A DNA stretch of 64,000 nucleotides. It comes from Opisthorchis felineus. Lineage: Eukaryota > Platyhelminthes > Trematoda > Opisthorchiida > Opisthorchiidae. The notes under the pieces were generated by a model, which was not told the origin of the DNA, made no database searches, and saw only the letters and a program-made list of their open reading frames with translations. The DNA is taken from assembly GCA_004794785.1 (NCBI GenBank), contig SJOL01009509.1, positions 219,659 to 283,658 on the forward strand. Reading direction: 5' to 3'. The stretch's first letter is position 1; every line of letters starts with the position of its first letter. Position numbers and translations under genes: made by a program. Positions 1 to 13,234 of the stretch are shown piece after piece.

Positions 1-1329
1 CACGTGACCAGTTCCCCGAGGAGCAGCGGACTAATGGTAATCGAGCGGAATGCCGGTCGATGCTACACACGAATGGCCGTGGATAAAGCAGAGGGCGTTT
101 GGAAACCTAGATAGTCAACAGCCAAAACAGCTGATCGGAATGTTTCGAATTATGTGCGTGGCAAAACGTAAGGGTAAGGGGAATAGCAAGAGATGCCGAG
201 TTTTCAAGCAAGGCGAACTAAACGCGCTTTTAGTAATGAAAAAGCTTTAAGTTTTTTGTAATCTAACTGAATCAGCCTAGGTATCCTGTGCGAACACACC
301 TTACAAACCAGGGTCGTCTTAACTGCAGTGGAGTTCTATACCCTTGATGTTTAGGCTATTAGAAGGGAGGAAATGTTCCTGGCTAATAGAATTGGCGCCT
401 ACAAACGACAGGTCATATCTGTTTGGTCGTTGGCCTGTTCGCCGAGCTTGGCAGTTGGATTGCAAACGTTTCATCACCAATTGAGGTGACATCGTCAGTG
501 CGGGGTTGAGTTGAGACCCACCCGCACTGACGATGTCACCTCAATTGGTGATGAAACGTTTGCAATCCAACTGCCAAGCTCGGCGAACAGACCAACAACC
601 AAGCTGCGCACCCGAGCTACCTATATTCCAAAACATTGCCAGTTCATATCTGTGGTCAGACTGTACGGCTGCATCTTGACATACTACTTAGGCGGGCGAG
701 AAGAATCAGCTGAGAGTAACCAAGGTGTAGTTTGCCTCAGCAACGATCAACAGTGGGCATGAAAAGAAAGCTCTGTAGGATTTGAAGGATTAGATCATCC
801 GATTTCAGTAACAATGCAGACGAATTAGGGAAGTCTCGCTGCCGTCCAGAAGGTTGCATTTACCCGGGCACAGACTTAGTTTAAGAACTCTAACCATATG
901 CTGACTGGTATTGGCATCCCGTCTCCAAGTAAACTCATGTTCATCAAAGCAAAATATCCCCATCAGTTATCGGTCTTATCCTTTAGCGGATTTGTACGTG
1001 AAGTAACTTTAATGACCGAGAAGGTGCCCATATTTACATGAGCAAAAGTCGAGATAGGCAGTTAAGTCTCCAGTCAGCACAATCTCTGTTTGTCAAGCGA
1101 TGTCCAACTCCTGCCACACCGTTTCCCTACGAACCCGATCTACTACTCATGGTCTTCTTGCTAATTATAAATTCTTTCTGCTTTGAAATTTAACTAGAAA
1201 CGAAGCGTAAACGGAAGAAGGTCAAGACGAATATATGAGCCAATAAATTTCAAGCGTTTTTCTGTTCCGTATATGACCTTGAACATATTACCTTTCCCTA
1301 TATGTATAATCTTGTCTGTTTATTCACAG
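1..1329. other. Upstream region of the otp gene, no recognised exon
   Basis: I see no recognisable coding sequence here apart from a foldback repeat at 421-600. The first listed otp exon opens with a good splice acceptor (pyrimidine-rich tract ending in TTCACAG at 1323-1329), so an upstream exon with the true start codon probably exists. It may lie in this stretch or before the window. An in-frame ATG at 1273 continues into the exon, but the peptide between it and the acceptor is hydrophobic and unlike the rest of the protein, so I do not favour it as the start. Confidence 0.4.
421..600. repeat. Foldback element, copy 1 (long inverted repeat)
   Basis: Two arms of about 80 bp (421-503 and 522-600) are near-perfect reverse complements around an 18-bp loop. 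The arm includes GTTCGCCGAGC, GCAAACGTTTCATCACC and GACATCGTCAGTGCGGG. The same family recurs as a full hairpin at 49411-49645 and as single arms near 9464 and 20410. No coding capacity is visible. It resembles a MITE or foldback element, but the autonomous partner is not in this window. Confidence 0.8.
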
Positions 1330-1956
1330 ATTCATCCTTTTCAAAGATCTATCGGTCGAATTCAAACTCCTGATCAAACAAATGCCTACGAGCAAGGACA
1401 GTTAGATTCAGATCGTGAAGAAAAGTCGGGACATAGGAACAGTCTTACAGATTGCTTTAATTCTTCTTTTGACGACCGTAATCCAGAACAGGAGTTTCAC
1501 GCAAATCCTACTCTACGAGGATGTTCTCGCGATTCCATTGGGGTAACGAACCAAAAGACAGTCGACTTGGATGGTCAGTTTTCATCGCAATATTCGAATG
1601 GAATCCAAATGCAGATAGCTCCACAGCTTGATCCCTACTCAGCTACTCAGTCCTATACATTCGATTCAAATGTTATGGAGTCCGAAAGTCCACTTTCTTT
1701 GGACTCAAACAACACGACTGAAATGGACAGTGGGATCAGGATGGACAATCCCAAATTGGTAGATGGGTGTTTGACCAGTGCTGCCTCAATGGCTGCAGCG
1801 ATGGTTGCTTGTGCGAAACAGAAACGACACCGTACTCGCTTTACTCCTATCCAGTTGACTGAGTTAGAGCGAGCGTTCTCCAAAACGCACTATCCGGATA
1901 TTTTTATGCGGGAAGAACTAGCCTTGCGAGTGGGACTGACGGAATCCAGAGTACAG
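1330..1956 (+). CDS. Orthopedia-like homeodomain protein, exon with first 46 homeodomain residues
   Basis: This exon encodes an acidic, Ser/Asn-rich N-terminal region, then residues 1-46 of a paired-like homeodomain (HD residue 1 at about 1819). The segment KRHRTRFT...[22 protein letters not shown] is diagnostic of the Orthopedia (Otp) family, a sequence-specific nuclear transcription factor that specifies neuroendocrine neurons in bilaterians. It ends at a clean donor (ACAG|GTGAG, 1956/1957) exactly between homeodomain residues 46 and 47, the conserved intron site of paired-class homeobox genes. The 5' boundary is placed at the TTCACAG acceptor ending at 1329. The exon with the start codon is not identified. 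A short Ala/Met run precedes the homeodomain. I am confident of the family and fairly confident of the 3' edge; the 5' edge is inference. Confidence 0.9.
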
Positions 1957-2137
1957 GTGAGTTTCACGTTGGATAGATCTGCACTGTCGATAATTTCTTA
2001 CTTTACAAATCAGTGTAATCCTTATGCTCAAAAATGTGTTCGTTATTTTAGAAGCTTAATCTCACACTTACATGTTGTTTTAGCAACGTGATTCCAATGA
2101 AAACCCAGATCTAAAAAACGTCTTGTCTACAGAGAAC

Positions 2138-2300
2138 AACTCAATACCAGTTTTGTCCTTCTTGGGGCTCATCAGGAAAGAGTTGTACCTGAATTTCCCT
2201 CAACTTCATGCTTTACTTACACACCATATTGTAGGCAATTTCAAATTACGTTAGTGTTGACAGGAGACTCCACTAAATCTCTCGATTATGATATTCTTCT
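2138..2300 (-). repeat. Hammerhead-family repeat, locus 1 (degenerate)
   Basis: Read on the minus strand, the block contains the CTGATGAG core followed by a CCCCAAGAAGGAC stem-loop, but the GAAA box is AAAA. The flank with GACAGGAGACTCCAC and AATCTCTCG matches the conserved body of the family (compare 26675-26985 and 27895-28370). It is an old, probably inactive copy. Confidence 0.6.
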
Positions 2301-5300
2301 ATTAAATGTGTCGTACTAAGACCGCATCATGTTTCATTTGGTACGATGGTTAGGTTGTTCCAGTATTTATTCGGTTGGAGGATATCGTAAACCAGAGATT
2401 CATCTGAGTAGCTCGTTAATACCAATGGAATTTACGAGTGCATGTATTTCGCCAATTTCGTGTTCGAATAGAACACAAGGGTGAGCGAAAGAGGTATAAT
2501 TGTAGATAAGCGGCTCAAGTCCAGTTTGGGTGTGTAGTTTTACTCCTGCTACGTGTACTTGGATTTTACACTTCAAGATCTTCCGATTCTATCCTACTTT
2601 CTGAAATTTCACACTGAGGCCATTTGGCTGGCCCACTGTTACTCAGGAAGTTTACTAATTGTACTCAGATATGCTGGCTGTTGACCCATTACTGTGAGGC
2701 GCAGTGAATCGCGTTAGTCTGAGGGACAACGAGTACCCTCGGTAGCTCAGGCGATAGAACCCGCATCCGGTAAACGGGATTCTGGCCGTTCCAGTTCAGC
2801 TCTGGGGCGTTCTTGTTCACTCATATATTATGCAGCAGAATCTGGGTTGTCTTATAACAAAAGCGTGTGAAGTTTAGAAACGAGGAAAAATAACCATCTC
2901 GTGCGCTGTGAATGTACGATGAGAACGTGCTGAAGCCACGTATTCCGCTATATGAATTGTAGTCAACAACCCCTGATCTCCTGTTGAGTGTTATCACTAT
3001 ACTCGGGAAAAAATCAACGGATGTTTCATGAACTTGATTCGAACTAAAAGGTGTAGTGTTCTCGGATAAGGTATCACAAGGCTATCCAAACCTTAGACAG
3101 TAAAAATCCGCTCGAAAACGTTATTCTACCTCTCAATTACTACACCGATCAATGCTTGGACTGTTGGACTACTTTCGCGCTGAAATCGGTAAGAACGCTC
3201 TCCAGCTGATTAACAAGTTAATCACCATGAGCATGAAACACGATAACTGGTTAAACCATTGAAAACAAAATGGTCTCCTAAAGGTTTACCTAGCAATGGA
3301 GACAGGAAGGAAATTTGAGATTCAGAATACATCCTGGTGCTTTACCTCAAATTGTATGGCTGATATAATCCAACGGAAACAGGTGCCGTTTCGATAGCAG
3401 TATTTTGATACATTTCGAAATGTTAGTTTTTCGTAAGATGGGTGTCCTTTTTAGGGGGGGTTATCTACTTAATATCCCAAAAATTTAAGTAATCTGCCCA
3501 GGAAAAGAGAACATTTTACACTCCGAATGAGTTTCCCATCTGAGGAATTGTCACTCTTTTGAGGTCTTGTCAACACTGGGCCACATGGCAGGTGGTACTG
3601 TGCACCACCTTTTGGCAAGTCGATTCTACTGTTGATAAGCGATTCCTGTCGCAATTAGACTGGAGCTTATCGTTACGTGATTGTTTGCGTACATCTATTA
3701 GACTGGGTGGAATTAGTACTATACAGTCAGAGTTTCCGATACCAGGTTGGTCAACCGGTAGTTATCTAACGAACGGCCTCCCAACCTTGTATGCCAGGGG
3801 TCGAAACACGTTCTTCAAAACTTACACCACTGTAACAGGATAACGGTGCCCACTAGCTGCGTTCCTGCCGAGCTTCTTAACTAAATTCTTTGGTCGTAGG
3901 TTGTATTCGTCCTGTTATCTAGGTTTGGACTTCTTGTTAGTTTGCCGCATATGTCTACAATGATCAGTCACTCATTGACAAAAGGTACAGTGTTCAACTA
4001 TCGACCGGATGATTAACTGATCGACGCTTAACACAGATCTGTAAGACGGGCAGCTCACGGAGGTGCAGCGTTCTTTGACTTTTCACCACGGACTGAGTTT
4101 ATTTACTAGACGAAATATCAGTTGAAAAGCTAGAGTGTTACCAACAGGTAATACGTGCACTAATAAGCGTGAGCAAGCTTCACTCTTTCGGATAACATCT
4201 CAAATCCAGTACGAACCTGTTCCGATTCTTTTGACGCAGAAAGTAATCACCATTATTAGTTTCTCGTCTTCCCAGTGGTAATTGGTTTCGCATTTTGAAG
4301 CCTTCAGTTTCTGTGAATAAGGTATGTTCGGATGGCAGGGAAAGTTTGGCTCAACGAAACACAGGGGTTTAACTTCAGAAAGTGCTGTGATCTCAGCAGC
4401 TGAAGCTTCTAACACAATAGTCGCTTTTTGTCTGATAATCTTATCACGTATAGGACACCTCGTGTTCTAAACTTATTTTTTGTGGTGTCACACACATGCA
4501 ATTTCTCAAATACCAGGACCTCCTTGAGTTGTTGAGACATCCTGATGGATGGTAGTCAAATCGGAACTGAAATGCCCATTTCACGACCACTCAACCTATC
4601 ACTTGCAATTTGAAGACATTCTATGAATTGTTTACCTCAGATCGCCATGACTACAACAGGAGGGACGTTACTGAACTTGGACAATAAATGGCTTCGAAAG
4701 AAATCATTTGTGCACTACTCACACATGTGAAGGACAACACCATGCACGGCATATGATTATCACCTCTACATCAGTTCACGCGTGATAGGAATCCTAAAAC
4801 ACACACAACTCAGTCAGCGGACAGCAATCCCCCTAATGGCAGAATCTTCCTGCAGTCGTCACCACCCTTCCTTTGACCTTGTTTCAAACACGCGACTGCT
4901 TGTCAGATTGTTCCGTAAGCTTCACAAGGTTGTGCCTCTGGAGGCCAGTCTGCTACAGAAATGTGGGTGAGGATGAGAGGTGCGAAGCGCCTAATGATGC
5001 TTCGGCTAAGTGGTTTGCGTTTGAGGTGTTTAAGACAAACCATCTTTCAAAGTGGTTTAAATGGGCTAAAATCACACAACACTCCCCTTTTCTTATCCGA
5101 CTCAAATTGAAGCTACTGGTGGCCAACACTTCGAAGTTTACGTAGCTAGAACTGGTAGAAGTGTGAGTTTGGACATTTTTTTGGAATAACGTAGGATGAA
5201 ACATTAGTGAAATATGCCACTCTCGTCTTCCCTTGTTGTCAAATATCGTCACAGGCCTTGCGGTTCGTTTTAAAATTTAATGAAACAACTCCACTACTCA

Positions 5301-6505
5301 CAAAATGGCAGTAAGCCTTTCGGATATGGAAAAATCGGAGAGGATTTTGTGCTTCTTTGTTTGTTGCTTGTTTTTGGAACAAGCTGAAGGTTAATTTGGA
5401 GAGGCTACTGCTGTCAATCCTATGCAGCATGCCCCCAAGGAGAGGTTGCATCACTTGAGGGATATGGGACAGAACTAGTGATAAGCGGATGATTAGCAAC
5501 CAACTATATTGTACTTGAGTGTATGCCCGATATGAATGTTGAATTTTCTAGTGTGATACTCCCGATTACGGGTTAATTACCTCAGGAGGACCTAAAGCAA
5601 GGAGATAATATTTTTTTGTCATTGATTCCTTCTCCCTTCTGGGAAACAAAACACTGAGTAGCAAGGAGAAGCCGATGTCTGTTTACCGACCTTACTCGTT
5701 AATTGCCAAAGTGCGAACATCACAATGTTGTTCGTCTAGGTATATCAGACAATATCATGGCTGGGTGACCACCCTGTGTCGCTAACAAGTATTTTCAAGC
5801 TTGATTCGGCTTGCTCAACGGCCGAATTGTTAGCCCTTGGGAACATGTCACACCGAAGCAGTAGGGATGGATGAAATTAGACGATGGGGTCTAGCAGCAT
5901 ACGGAAGATCCCGAAACCAGTTCACTGTCTGAGGGAAACTGTGTAGTGGTTAGAGTACATACATTGCTAGTGGGCAATGACTTGGGTCACGTGAACTTCT
6001 GATCATTACGTAAGCTCAGGAAGTTGATTCGGTAGCGTGTGTCTCGCTAATGTACATTCTGCAACCGGATATTCGGAGAATCCACTTTTATTTTAAGTGG
6101 ACAGTTTTATCATAGCTTGAAGATCGTGTTTTTGGACTCTATTGGATAATTGAGTTTTTCAAGTTTAGAAAGCGTCAGAGTACTGTCCTTCCTTTGTGAA
6201 CGACAGTTCTCTTAGAAAGGATTATCGTGCCAAGCCAGAAAGCCAAGGCAACTTCGATAAGTTCGTACAATGCAGTGAGAGGATGTGCAACAGAGGAACA
6301 GAGGGAAGTTCCCTACTCGTTCACCTTGGTGGTATCAAACGTCCTCTGATATTTAAGCATTTCATGAATTTTCCTCATCTGAAAGCTTAAAAACAGTTAG
6401 CTATTCGAAACTTGTTCTCAAGGGTCTTCCGTAACCTACCGAAACTCACTGTGTAGTGCTTGTCTGGCCGTGGCCGAACAAATATATTGGGAGATATTGG
6501 GGGTG

Positions 6506-7150
6506 AAACACAATACTCATAAGGTTGCTGATAAACTTCAAAAATCTATGACTGATTCCGCTCTTCTTGGGATCGTCAGGTAGGTCCAATCTCGTTAAAA
6601 CCAGTTTGGTTTTAAAGTAAGTGTTTCTGGAGAATTACGTGTGTTTTGGGTTCAAACAGAATATAAGGTTGGCTGAAAGGAATCCTGGAGACTGTGTCTA
6701 CCTGATAAGCCTGAAGAAGGGGAAAACTGATAGTGGGCCGTTGAAGAGTTGTCATGGGGCGAGATGGCTCAGTGGTTACAGCCCGAATTTATTGACCGGA
6801 ATGTCCGTGATTCGAACCTGACCTCCGCCTCTCGACTTCCCCTGTCTAGGCTTGGGCAACCTGGCAGTATCCCAGCCCTCGTGCTTCCTCCGGGTGGCAT
6901 GGCAGTTAGGCACCGAAAGGGTTTTACGGCTGAACGAAGAGTTGTCAGTGACTTTATGAGTAGTGTCCTCCGTCAAGAAAATGCACTACGATATTTTCAA
7001 TATCATACCAACTGAAACAAGGAGCAGCCGAGTTTGTGCAGCAGATTAGGCAGGAGAGTAGAATAAATGAATGATTCAGTTGGATCTGTTGTTAACGCCA
7101 AGTTAATTTGCAAATCGGTGTATTTTGCTAATTAAGTTTATCGTCACTGT
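6506..7150. repeat. Hammerhead-family repeat, locus 2, palindromic and interrupted by a SINE
   Basis: A minus-oriented unit (6506-6640, core CTGACGA, GAAA box mutated to GGAA) is followed by a plus-oriented unit (about 6640-7150, core CTGATAA then GGAAAAC). The plus unit is split by the SINE at 6755-6935: hammerhead 3' flank lies at 6732-6754 and resumes at 6948 with ACTTTATGAGTAGTG. The outer part carries the family body (ACTGAAACA, then AATTTGCAAAT and TTTTGCTAATT). Both cores are damaged. Confidence 0.65.
6755..6935 (+). repeat. tRNA-derived SINE with perfect 12-bp target-site duplication
   Basis: The 181-bp insert begins with a tRNA-like pol III promoter: an A box in GATGGCTCAGTGGTTA (about 6762) and a B box in GTGATTCGAACCT (about 6807). 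It is flanked by exact 12-bp direct repeats GAAGAGTTGTCA at 6743-6754 and 6936-6947, the signature of LINE-mediated insertion. It landed inside a hammerhead-family repeat and so is younger than it. There is no poly(A) tail, as in several tRNA-derived SINEs that use a LINE-specific 3' end. Confidence 0.8.
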
Positions 7151-8079
7151 TGAGACAAATAAAATTTTTGGTTTACTTCTCTCAGAATTCGAAACAAGTT
7201 TCATCGGCCGTGTAAAAAACGGACAGTATATTGCCATACAAACCACTTCCGGGTTCTGCTTGTAGGATTGTGTTTCTTTTCAACAAATTCGACGATCTTT
7301 TTCACATGAGTGACTGCTTTCCTCGGTTCAGTGCCCCGCGATTCGAATTCCCGTCGCATTGATGCTCTTCGCACCGCAAGGGATAAATTTCAGTAGCAAC
7401 TTTTTAAGAATGTTCTTTCAATATTCATCGGCAGCCTTGAGTAACAAGTGTTTTCGAATGTTTCGGCATGATTTACCCTTAAGTTCAGTACTAATATGTT
7501 GCTTATTTTACGGTAAAATTACCATATTCCAACGTATATTTTGGTGGAGTCAAGACCCCGCAGTTTCTGAATAGTTCAGTATATCTGAGATAGCGGTTGT
7601 CCCAAACTCATCGTTGTCACCATCTCCGATGTGTCTTCAGTCGCGCTGGTTTTTTAATGTAATTTTTAATCATCAAGTGCGTTTTTTCTACACCAGACTC
7701 TGCTTTTTAGAAGGTCTAATTAATAATTCCCTTCCGTACTCTATTCCCGGTATTTTGTGGTGACGAAAATTCCAAACTCCACCTCATGTTCTACTGGTTC
7801 TATGTCCATGTGTTGCTGCCATTTTTGTTCGGCCAGTTTGTCGGGTTTGCTGGGAAAAGCGAGCAACAACCACGACAGCAGCAGTATTTCATTGAATGAA
7901 GCAAGTTTTATTGTCTATTTTGATGACCAGGACATTCACGCGCCAATCCAGTTTAGATCGCTCACTGGTCACTCGCGCCTACCCTGCTTCTCTGATGCAA
8001 AAAATGGAGAGCATGGTCAGAGTTACCGTGTTTTCTACCCAAAACGCGCAACATGCAAGTCTGTCAGTCCACACGCGTC

Positions 8080-8170
8080 TGTACGTGCGTGTGCGTACAT
8101 GTGTGTGCGCATGTATGTGTGTGAATGTATGCGTGCGTGCGTGCGTAAGTACGTGCATGTGTACGTGTAC
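8080..8170 (+). repeat. Imperfect GT/GTGC simple repeat
   Basis: About 90 bp of alternating purine-pyrimidine sequence (GTGCGT, GTGTGT, GCGTGC units). It is potentially Z-DNA prone. It gives rise to spurious Val/Cys/Arg-rich reading frames and is not coding. Confidence 0.85.
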
Positions 8171-9463
8171 TCCGGCAAGCGTGCAGACAGACGAAAAAGT
8201 CAGCTTACAAAAACTCTGATTTGGGATGGATGATCGGATGAGTTTTCAAAGAACAGAGGCGAGCAGCCCTATTCTGGTTTGGGCGGTCATACAAGCGACC
8301 TGTTCTCAGCACCATCCCACCGACAGTTCGGCTCTAACCCGAACCGCCGAAACTATGGCTATCACACAAGTTGGCTTGTATGTTAGCAGTGAGGTGATCA
8401 TGCAACTTACCATCAACGAATGGTTTTAAGCCAGAGATGTATTTAACACTGCTGAGATTTTTTGCTTTTTTGATTAATGAGTGCTCACGTCTTACATTTA
8501 AGTTGATGCTTGCTGTTGAACTCCCAGTTAGGTCTAACAATATTGCACAAAAATTGTTGTTTATGCAACCACCCATGCTTTGAGAATGTTTGGTCAGTTC
8601 TCCTGGGAATGGGGTGCATAATAGTAAAGGACATAATTGAAATATCTTATTTTATGGGCAGACTGTTAGACTCCAGGCCTCTTTTATGAAATCCGATTTG
8701 TACCGAAATCAACACATCCGCTGTTTTTCGACATGGAATCTACCAAGTTGAAGTCATAGTTGCAGGGTATTTCAAAATATCGAAATCAGTCTTCTCCGCT
8801 TCTCTAGCGGGGGCTTTCAGAATCCTGTATGATTAGTAAAACCGTCTCTTTTCCGAAAAACATGTCTTTTACACAGTTATAAGGGCTTATGGTGTGTTCC
8901 AATATGGGATAAATTTACGTCATTATTGGTACGGTATAGTGATTTTCTCTACCTGGTAACAATTAATACCTTGAACACGCTCAGTGGTTAACCATGCGTG
9001 TGCGTTTTAACGTTTATCTGTGCTCATGTAAACGTGTATCGGTGATAGACGGTCTCCGAGATCGTACGGGAATGCACTACCGTCCAAACCTGTGGGAGGC
9101 TTGTGGGGTTGGCCACTACAGGCTTCCAGTTTGTCCTTTTGCTTGTTTGTCCCTTTCGTTTCGTGGGGAAATTTCTATCATCTGACACTCTCTGCTGTAG
9201 GATGGACGATGTGGGAAACAGCATCCAGTCGGACAACCATCGGCTGATAATGTTAGTCTACCAAACATGCCCTCTGGGGTATAAGCAGCTTACTCTGTGA
9301 TTATGCAGGAGGTGCCAGTGTCATGTGAACCAAACTCTATTATTTGGCTCTGCAAATAGCCCGTCTTAAGATAATTTATTCCTGGGCCGTATACCTGCAA
9401 GGGTGCTAGAAGTGACCTGCGACCACCGCTCTTCAGACTAAGTTCGCTGTAGACTGGCGATAT

Positions 9464-9540
9464 TGGTAGCTCGGATTCGTTTATTGGTTGTTGATCAAGC
9501 GACTGTTCATCTGCGTGTAGTTGGGTGGAGGACTCACCCT
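9464..9540 (+). repeat. Foldback-family single arm
   Basis: The segment with ATTGGTAGCTCGG and TTATTGGTTGTTGATCA matches the left end of the foldback element at 49411-49645. The matching right arm is absent. It is a decayed half copy. Confidence 0.55.
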
Positions 9541-10629
9541 ATTAGACAAATGGACGATCAGGATTACTGACAATGTTTGTGGTATGGGAAGTCTCAGTAA
9601 CAAACGCATGGCTCATTGTGGGGCGGACAAAGCGGACGCTTTCAAGGAGTGAGCATGGCACACAACGGACGATAACGTTGCATGGCGAAGAGATCTTAGT
9701 AAGTGACTGATTGCAAAAGTTTTCCGTGGAGCTGAGCGCAGTATCCGGGTATGTGCCAAAGTGTATCCCTCATGAAAAACTGTCTCAAGGTTTACTGGGA
9801 AAAACTTGATCAAAAAAGGACATAAGAGAGCTGAACAGTCAGGGAATTGCATCATAATGTTGTCCAATTTCCATGCCAAGATTAGTGGATAAACAAGTGC
9901 ACTGGAAAGTCAATGGGGCTTTGAGCAGCTGCCGTGGGTGCCATTGGACTGGGACAAGAACGTTGGCAAGATATTTTGGTGAGAACTACTCACCGCTAAT
10001 CACACTGATTCAAAATAGAAATTCGGGACACTCCAAATAAAGCAGCCCAAAGGCAACTTGTAAGTGCCAGGACGAAGTTCCTGAGATACCATTAGAGTGC
10101 AAGGACCAAGCGAAACAAAGCACTCCAGTGGTATGGGGATCGCCGTTGTGAATAATGGACGTGCAGCAAAAGTCGAATACCTCCAGTCCTTATAAGACTG
10201 GTGAACTAGGGGAAGAAACTTAAAAGGCTTGACCGAAATTTGGCGGTTTGGAAACTCTCTCACTTTATCTATCCAAGTTATATAGCTCACCTGCGAAACA
10301 ATGAACTGCAGAGGACCATAAACCCGTTGCAAACTTGAAGGGCGGCAGGGCTATACAGGTCCCCAGCAGAGTTGTTAAAACTGAAAAAAAGTTAATGCTG
10401 AACAAACATTTCCAGTGATTTACACCATCTGAATTTCAGCAAGATTTCGACTGTGCAAGACACTTCCTTCATATGGATGAAGTTGACAGAAGAGAAGTTG
10501 ACAGTAAGAGAGGCTTTGATTCGTTTTATGCTCACTCAGCTGGTTGCTAGTATCGCGGAGGAAAGCATTCGCGCAGAGCTGTGTAGATTTCGAAGCAGCC
10601 GAAGTACATTGGAACTCACTTTGACAGCT

Positions 10630-10830
10630 AGACAAGTGAGAGCTAATCACACTACTGTTCAGTCACTCAAGACCTGGCGGTTACGTTTTCGGCCACTGAC
10701 CGCAAGGTCGTGGTTCAAAACTCTGAGTTTCGTGAGGTGCGCACTACTGATATTCCTCAATAAGGATGAAACAGCTGTAAAGTGGTTCTCGGCTTTTCAG
10801 CATAGATTGGCCTCACGGACAGGAAGAAAC
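10630..10830 (+). repeat. tRNA-headed SINE with hammerhead-like core, copy 1
   Basis: The block shares its 3' half almost base for base with 23845-24035: GTGCGCACTACTGAT, CCTCAATAAGGATGAAAC, AGCTGTAAAGTGGTTCTC, then CAGCATAGATTGGCCTCAC. The 5' half is a tRNA-like head (GGCCACTGACCGCAAGGTCG followed by a decayed B box). The central segment resembles a hammerhead core with a CTGAT box, a TTCCT/AAGGA stem and a GAAAC box. It is degenerate. Confidence 0.65.
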
Positions 10831-11599
10831 CTCAGAAGAAAATGAGAGAAAGGTGTGAAGGGAATCAAGTGCTACAGGGGATGTCTGGATTTTGTCATTG
10901 CCTCCGAACCGGTCAATGGGGAATTGCTGCGGATCATTTTGGCAGCGTGTATGGCAGTTTGGACAGATGTGTCAAGCTTATCAAAGCTTTTCAAGCTGAG
11001 GTGTTTGTCGGCCCTTCGTTTTGGACCACCTGTAAAAACGAATGTTCCCAATAAAATTTAGTCAGCTAGGAGTCATCATAGAATATAAGGCAGTCATCAA
11101 AATGGTCGATAGAGCTGTACGAGTTACGCTGTCTGAGAAGTGCACTGTTCGCTGAGCCAACACTCTATTTTGAAATGAATGCAGGGATGACGAAATTCAG
11201 GGAAAGCTTTGGTTGCAGCCTTCAGCATAGTAACATGTGCTGTCTTGATTTCGGGTTTGGACCCTGGGAGGACCTGACAGTCGACACAGAGGCTTGAAAA
11301 CAGCCACATATGTAGCAGGCTTGTAAAGTTCTGAGTGACAAGGTGTCATCAAACCAGCTGAAACTCCCCGGTCATAGCAACTGTCATATGGACTCGCGTA
11401 ACGTGCGGATGCATATGCTTTAATAGAATCGGACTTACAGTCTACCAATGTTTCAAATCAGCCTTCCCAATACACGAACTTGGGTACGTCTCTTCCAGTT
11501 TACACGACTTCCTTTCCGATACCCTAAAGACAACAATATCACTATTCTTGATGCTATCAACTTTCATTTCATCTCGCGAATTACTCTAATTTGCACATT

Positions 11600-11850
11600 G
11601 CTTTGGTTTTAACCGGGGGGAGACTCAACTATATCCCAGCTGAATCCATCTATGTTTATGATGTTCTTCGGGGGACTTCGCCTACCTGATGAGCTCCAAG
11701 AAGGACGGAACCGGCCATGATTTATCGAAGAGTTTTCAGCAACCGTATGAGTGATGTGTTCTGTATTTCCCCCCATATCATTTGTCACTGGAATCTGTCG
11801 ACAGTGCTATTGCAGTTTACTTGTTACAGATGAGTCAAAACAGTCGTATG
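11600..11850 (+). repeat. Hammerhead-family repeat, locus 3
   Basis: Plus-strand copy. The body (GGAGACTC..., CCCAGCTGAATCC, TTTATGATGTT) leads into CGCCTAC, CTGATGAG, a CTCCAAGAAGGAC hairpin, then GGAA in place of GAAA, and the conserved flank GTTTTCAGCAACC...ATGAGT. The GAAA-box mutation should abolish cleavage. Confidence 0.7.
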
Positions 11851-13234
11851 ATGAACTTATGATATGTTTTCACCTTTAAATACTACTTTAACCCCTTTTT
11901 GCTATGACTTCGGAAGCTCCATTTAAGTTCGGTGGTATTGGGGACATGGTCGATCAACGGATACTGGGACGGCGAATAGCCTAAGACATGACGTGCACAA
12001 CCACGCTGTCGTATTCGAGAAGAATTATGAGGACAGTCATTAGATAGAATGAGTACAGTATTACTGGTTCTATAGTCGTTTCGTTAGCGGCGTTATAGTG
12101 CTCTCACCTATGGTTTTCTTGTAGATTTCTACTCTAATTTGTGTAATTAATATCAGGTTTGCTGAAAGACGTTTTGGTACGATGGTTTACTGAGAACACG
12201 TTTGGGATTCAAAAGATAAACACAGACGGAAACCTGTTTTCTGATTGGTTACACGGATGGTTACTAGTCAGACAAGAGACCCACTTGATCACTGCCCGTC
12301 AAATTCACCCATGTTGGAAGACCACCACCTCGACTCAAAGGCTAATTGGTCAGGTTGCATTGTCGACCGAGTCGTTTCCTTTAGGGCGGTTAATTCCCAT
12401 GCCTACCTTTAGTATGCTCATTTGACGCAGTCTGGGAGATTTCCAGAATGCGAAGCTCTGGTGAAATTTTCCTGGTTCGCCCATCGTACAGCTTTCGTGG
12501 AACGGACCATACCCCTAAAGTGTACACGTAAATCTCATCGGTCAGTTATCTATGTGCATAACATAGTTCGCTACGTCGTGTTTACTCGGGTATCTTGGAA
12601 TTGGACAAGAGACACGTGAAGTTGTTGAGCACTGAATGGAAACTCTCTTCATGCAGGTGAAATGTGATGAAGGGAGAAAACTACGTTGTCTGTCGTCGGA
12701 CTCTAGGGTGACCTTTCTATGCTAAATGCTTCCTACAATGGAATGATTAGAAACTTACTTTTTGCCCTCCCCAACGGACAAACTTCAACTGTGCTGCCAC
12801 GGTAAATCACACTATTCTTTAAGTGACGGAGACTTTTCAACTCTTCAGGCTTGGATTCTTTCTTGTCTGTGATTTCAGCCTATAGGAGAAGTGGAGTGTT
12901 GTTGTACACTACAGTTTATCCTTGTCGAGTGGTGGAGAACAGATCCCAAAGCTCTTGCAAGCGCAACATTCTGGGTAAAATTCCTACAACCATTCCTTTT
13001 GGGTATTGGTGGCTGTTTATCAGTGCAACTGATAAAATGTGACATGATTCGATGGTAAGCGGTGCCGTATACTGCCTGAGCACAACTTATCCACAACTTT
13101 CCGCCCCTGGTTGGGTTGTGTTCAAATGCTATCCAGATGGGTTGTGGGCCCAAGTCTTTTCAGGGGTTCCTCAGACGAGCGCTGCTGATTATTCAGTAGA
13201 GAGTTTATCCTGTCAGTGGAGCCAATCTATGCTG

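Noticed and set aside
1653..1883. Minus-strand 76-codon frame
   Set aside because: It is the antisense of the otp homeobox exon.
2737..2815. tRNA-like sequence (TAGCTCAGGCG, then GTTCAGCTC)
   Set aside because: An A-box match is present but the anticodon arm and B box do not fold as a tRNA; at most a decayed SINE head.
8000..8233. Cys/Val/Arg-rich frames in the GT-rich tract
   Set aside because: Low-complexity translation of a simple repeat.
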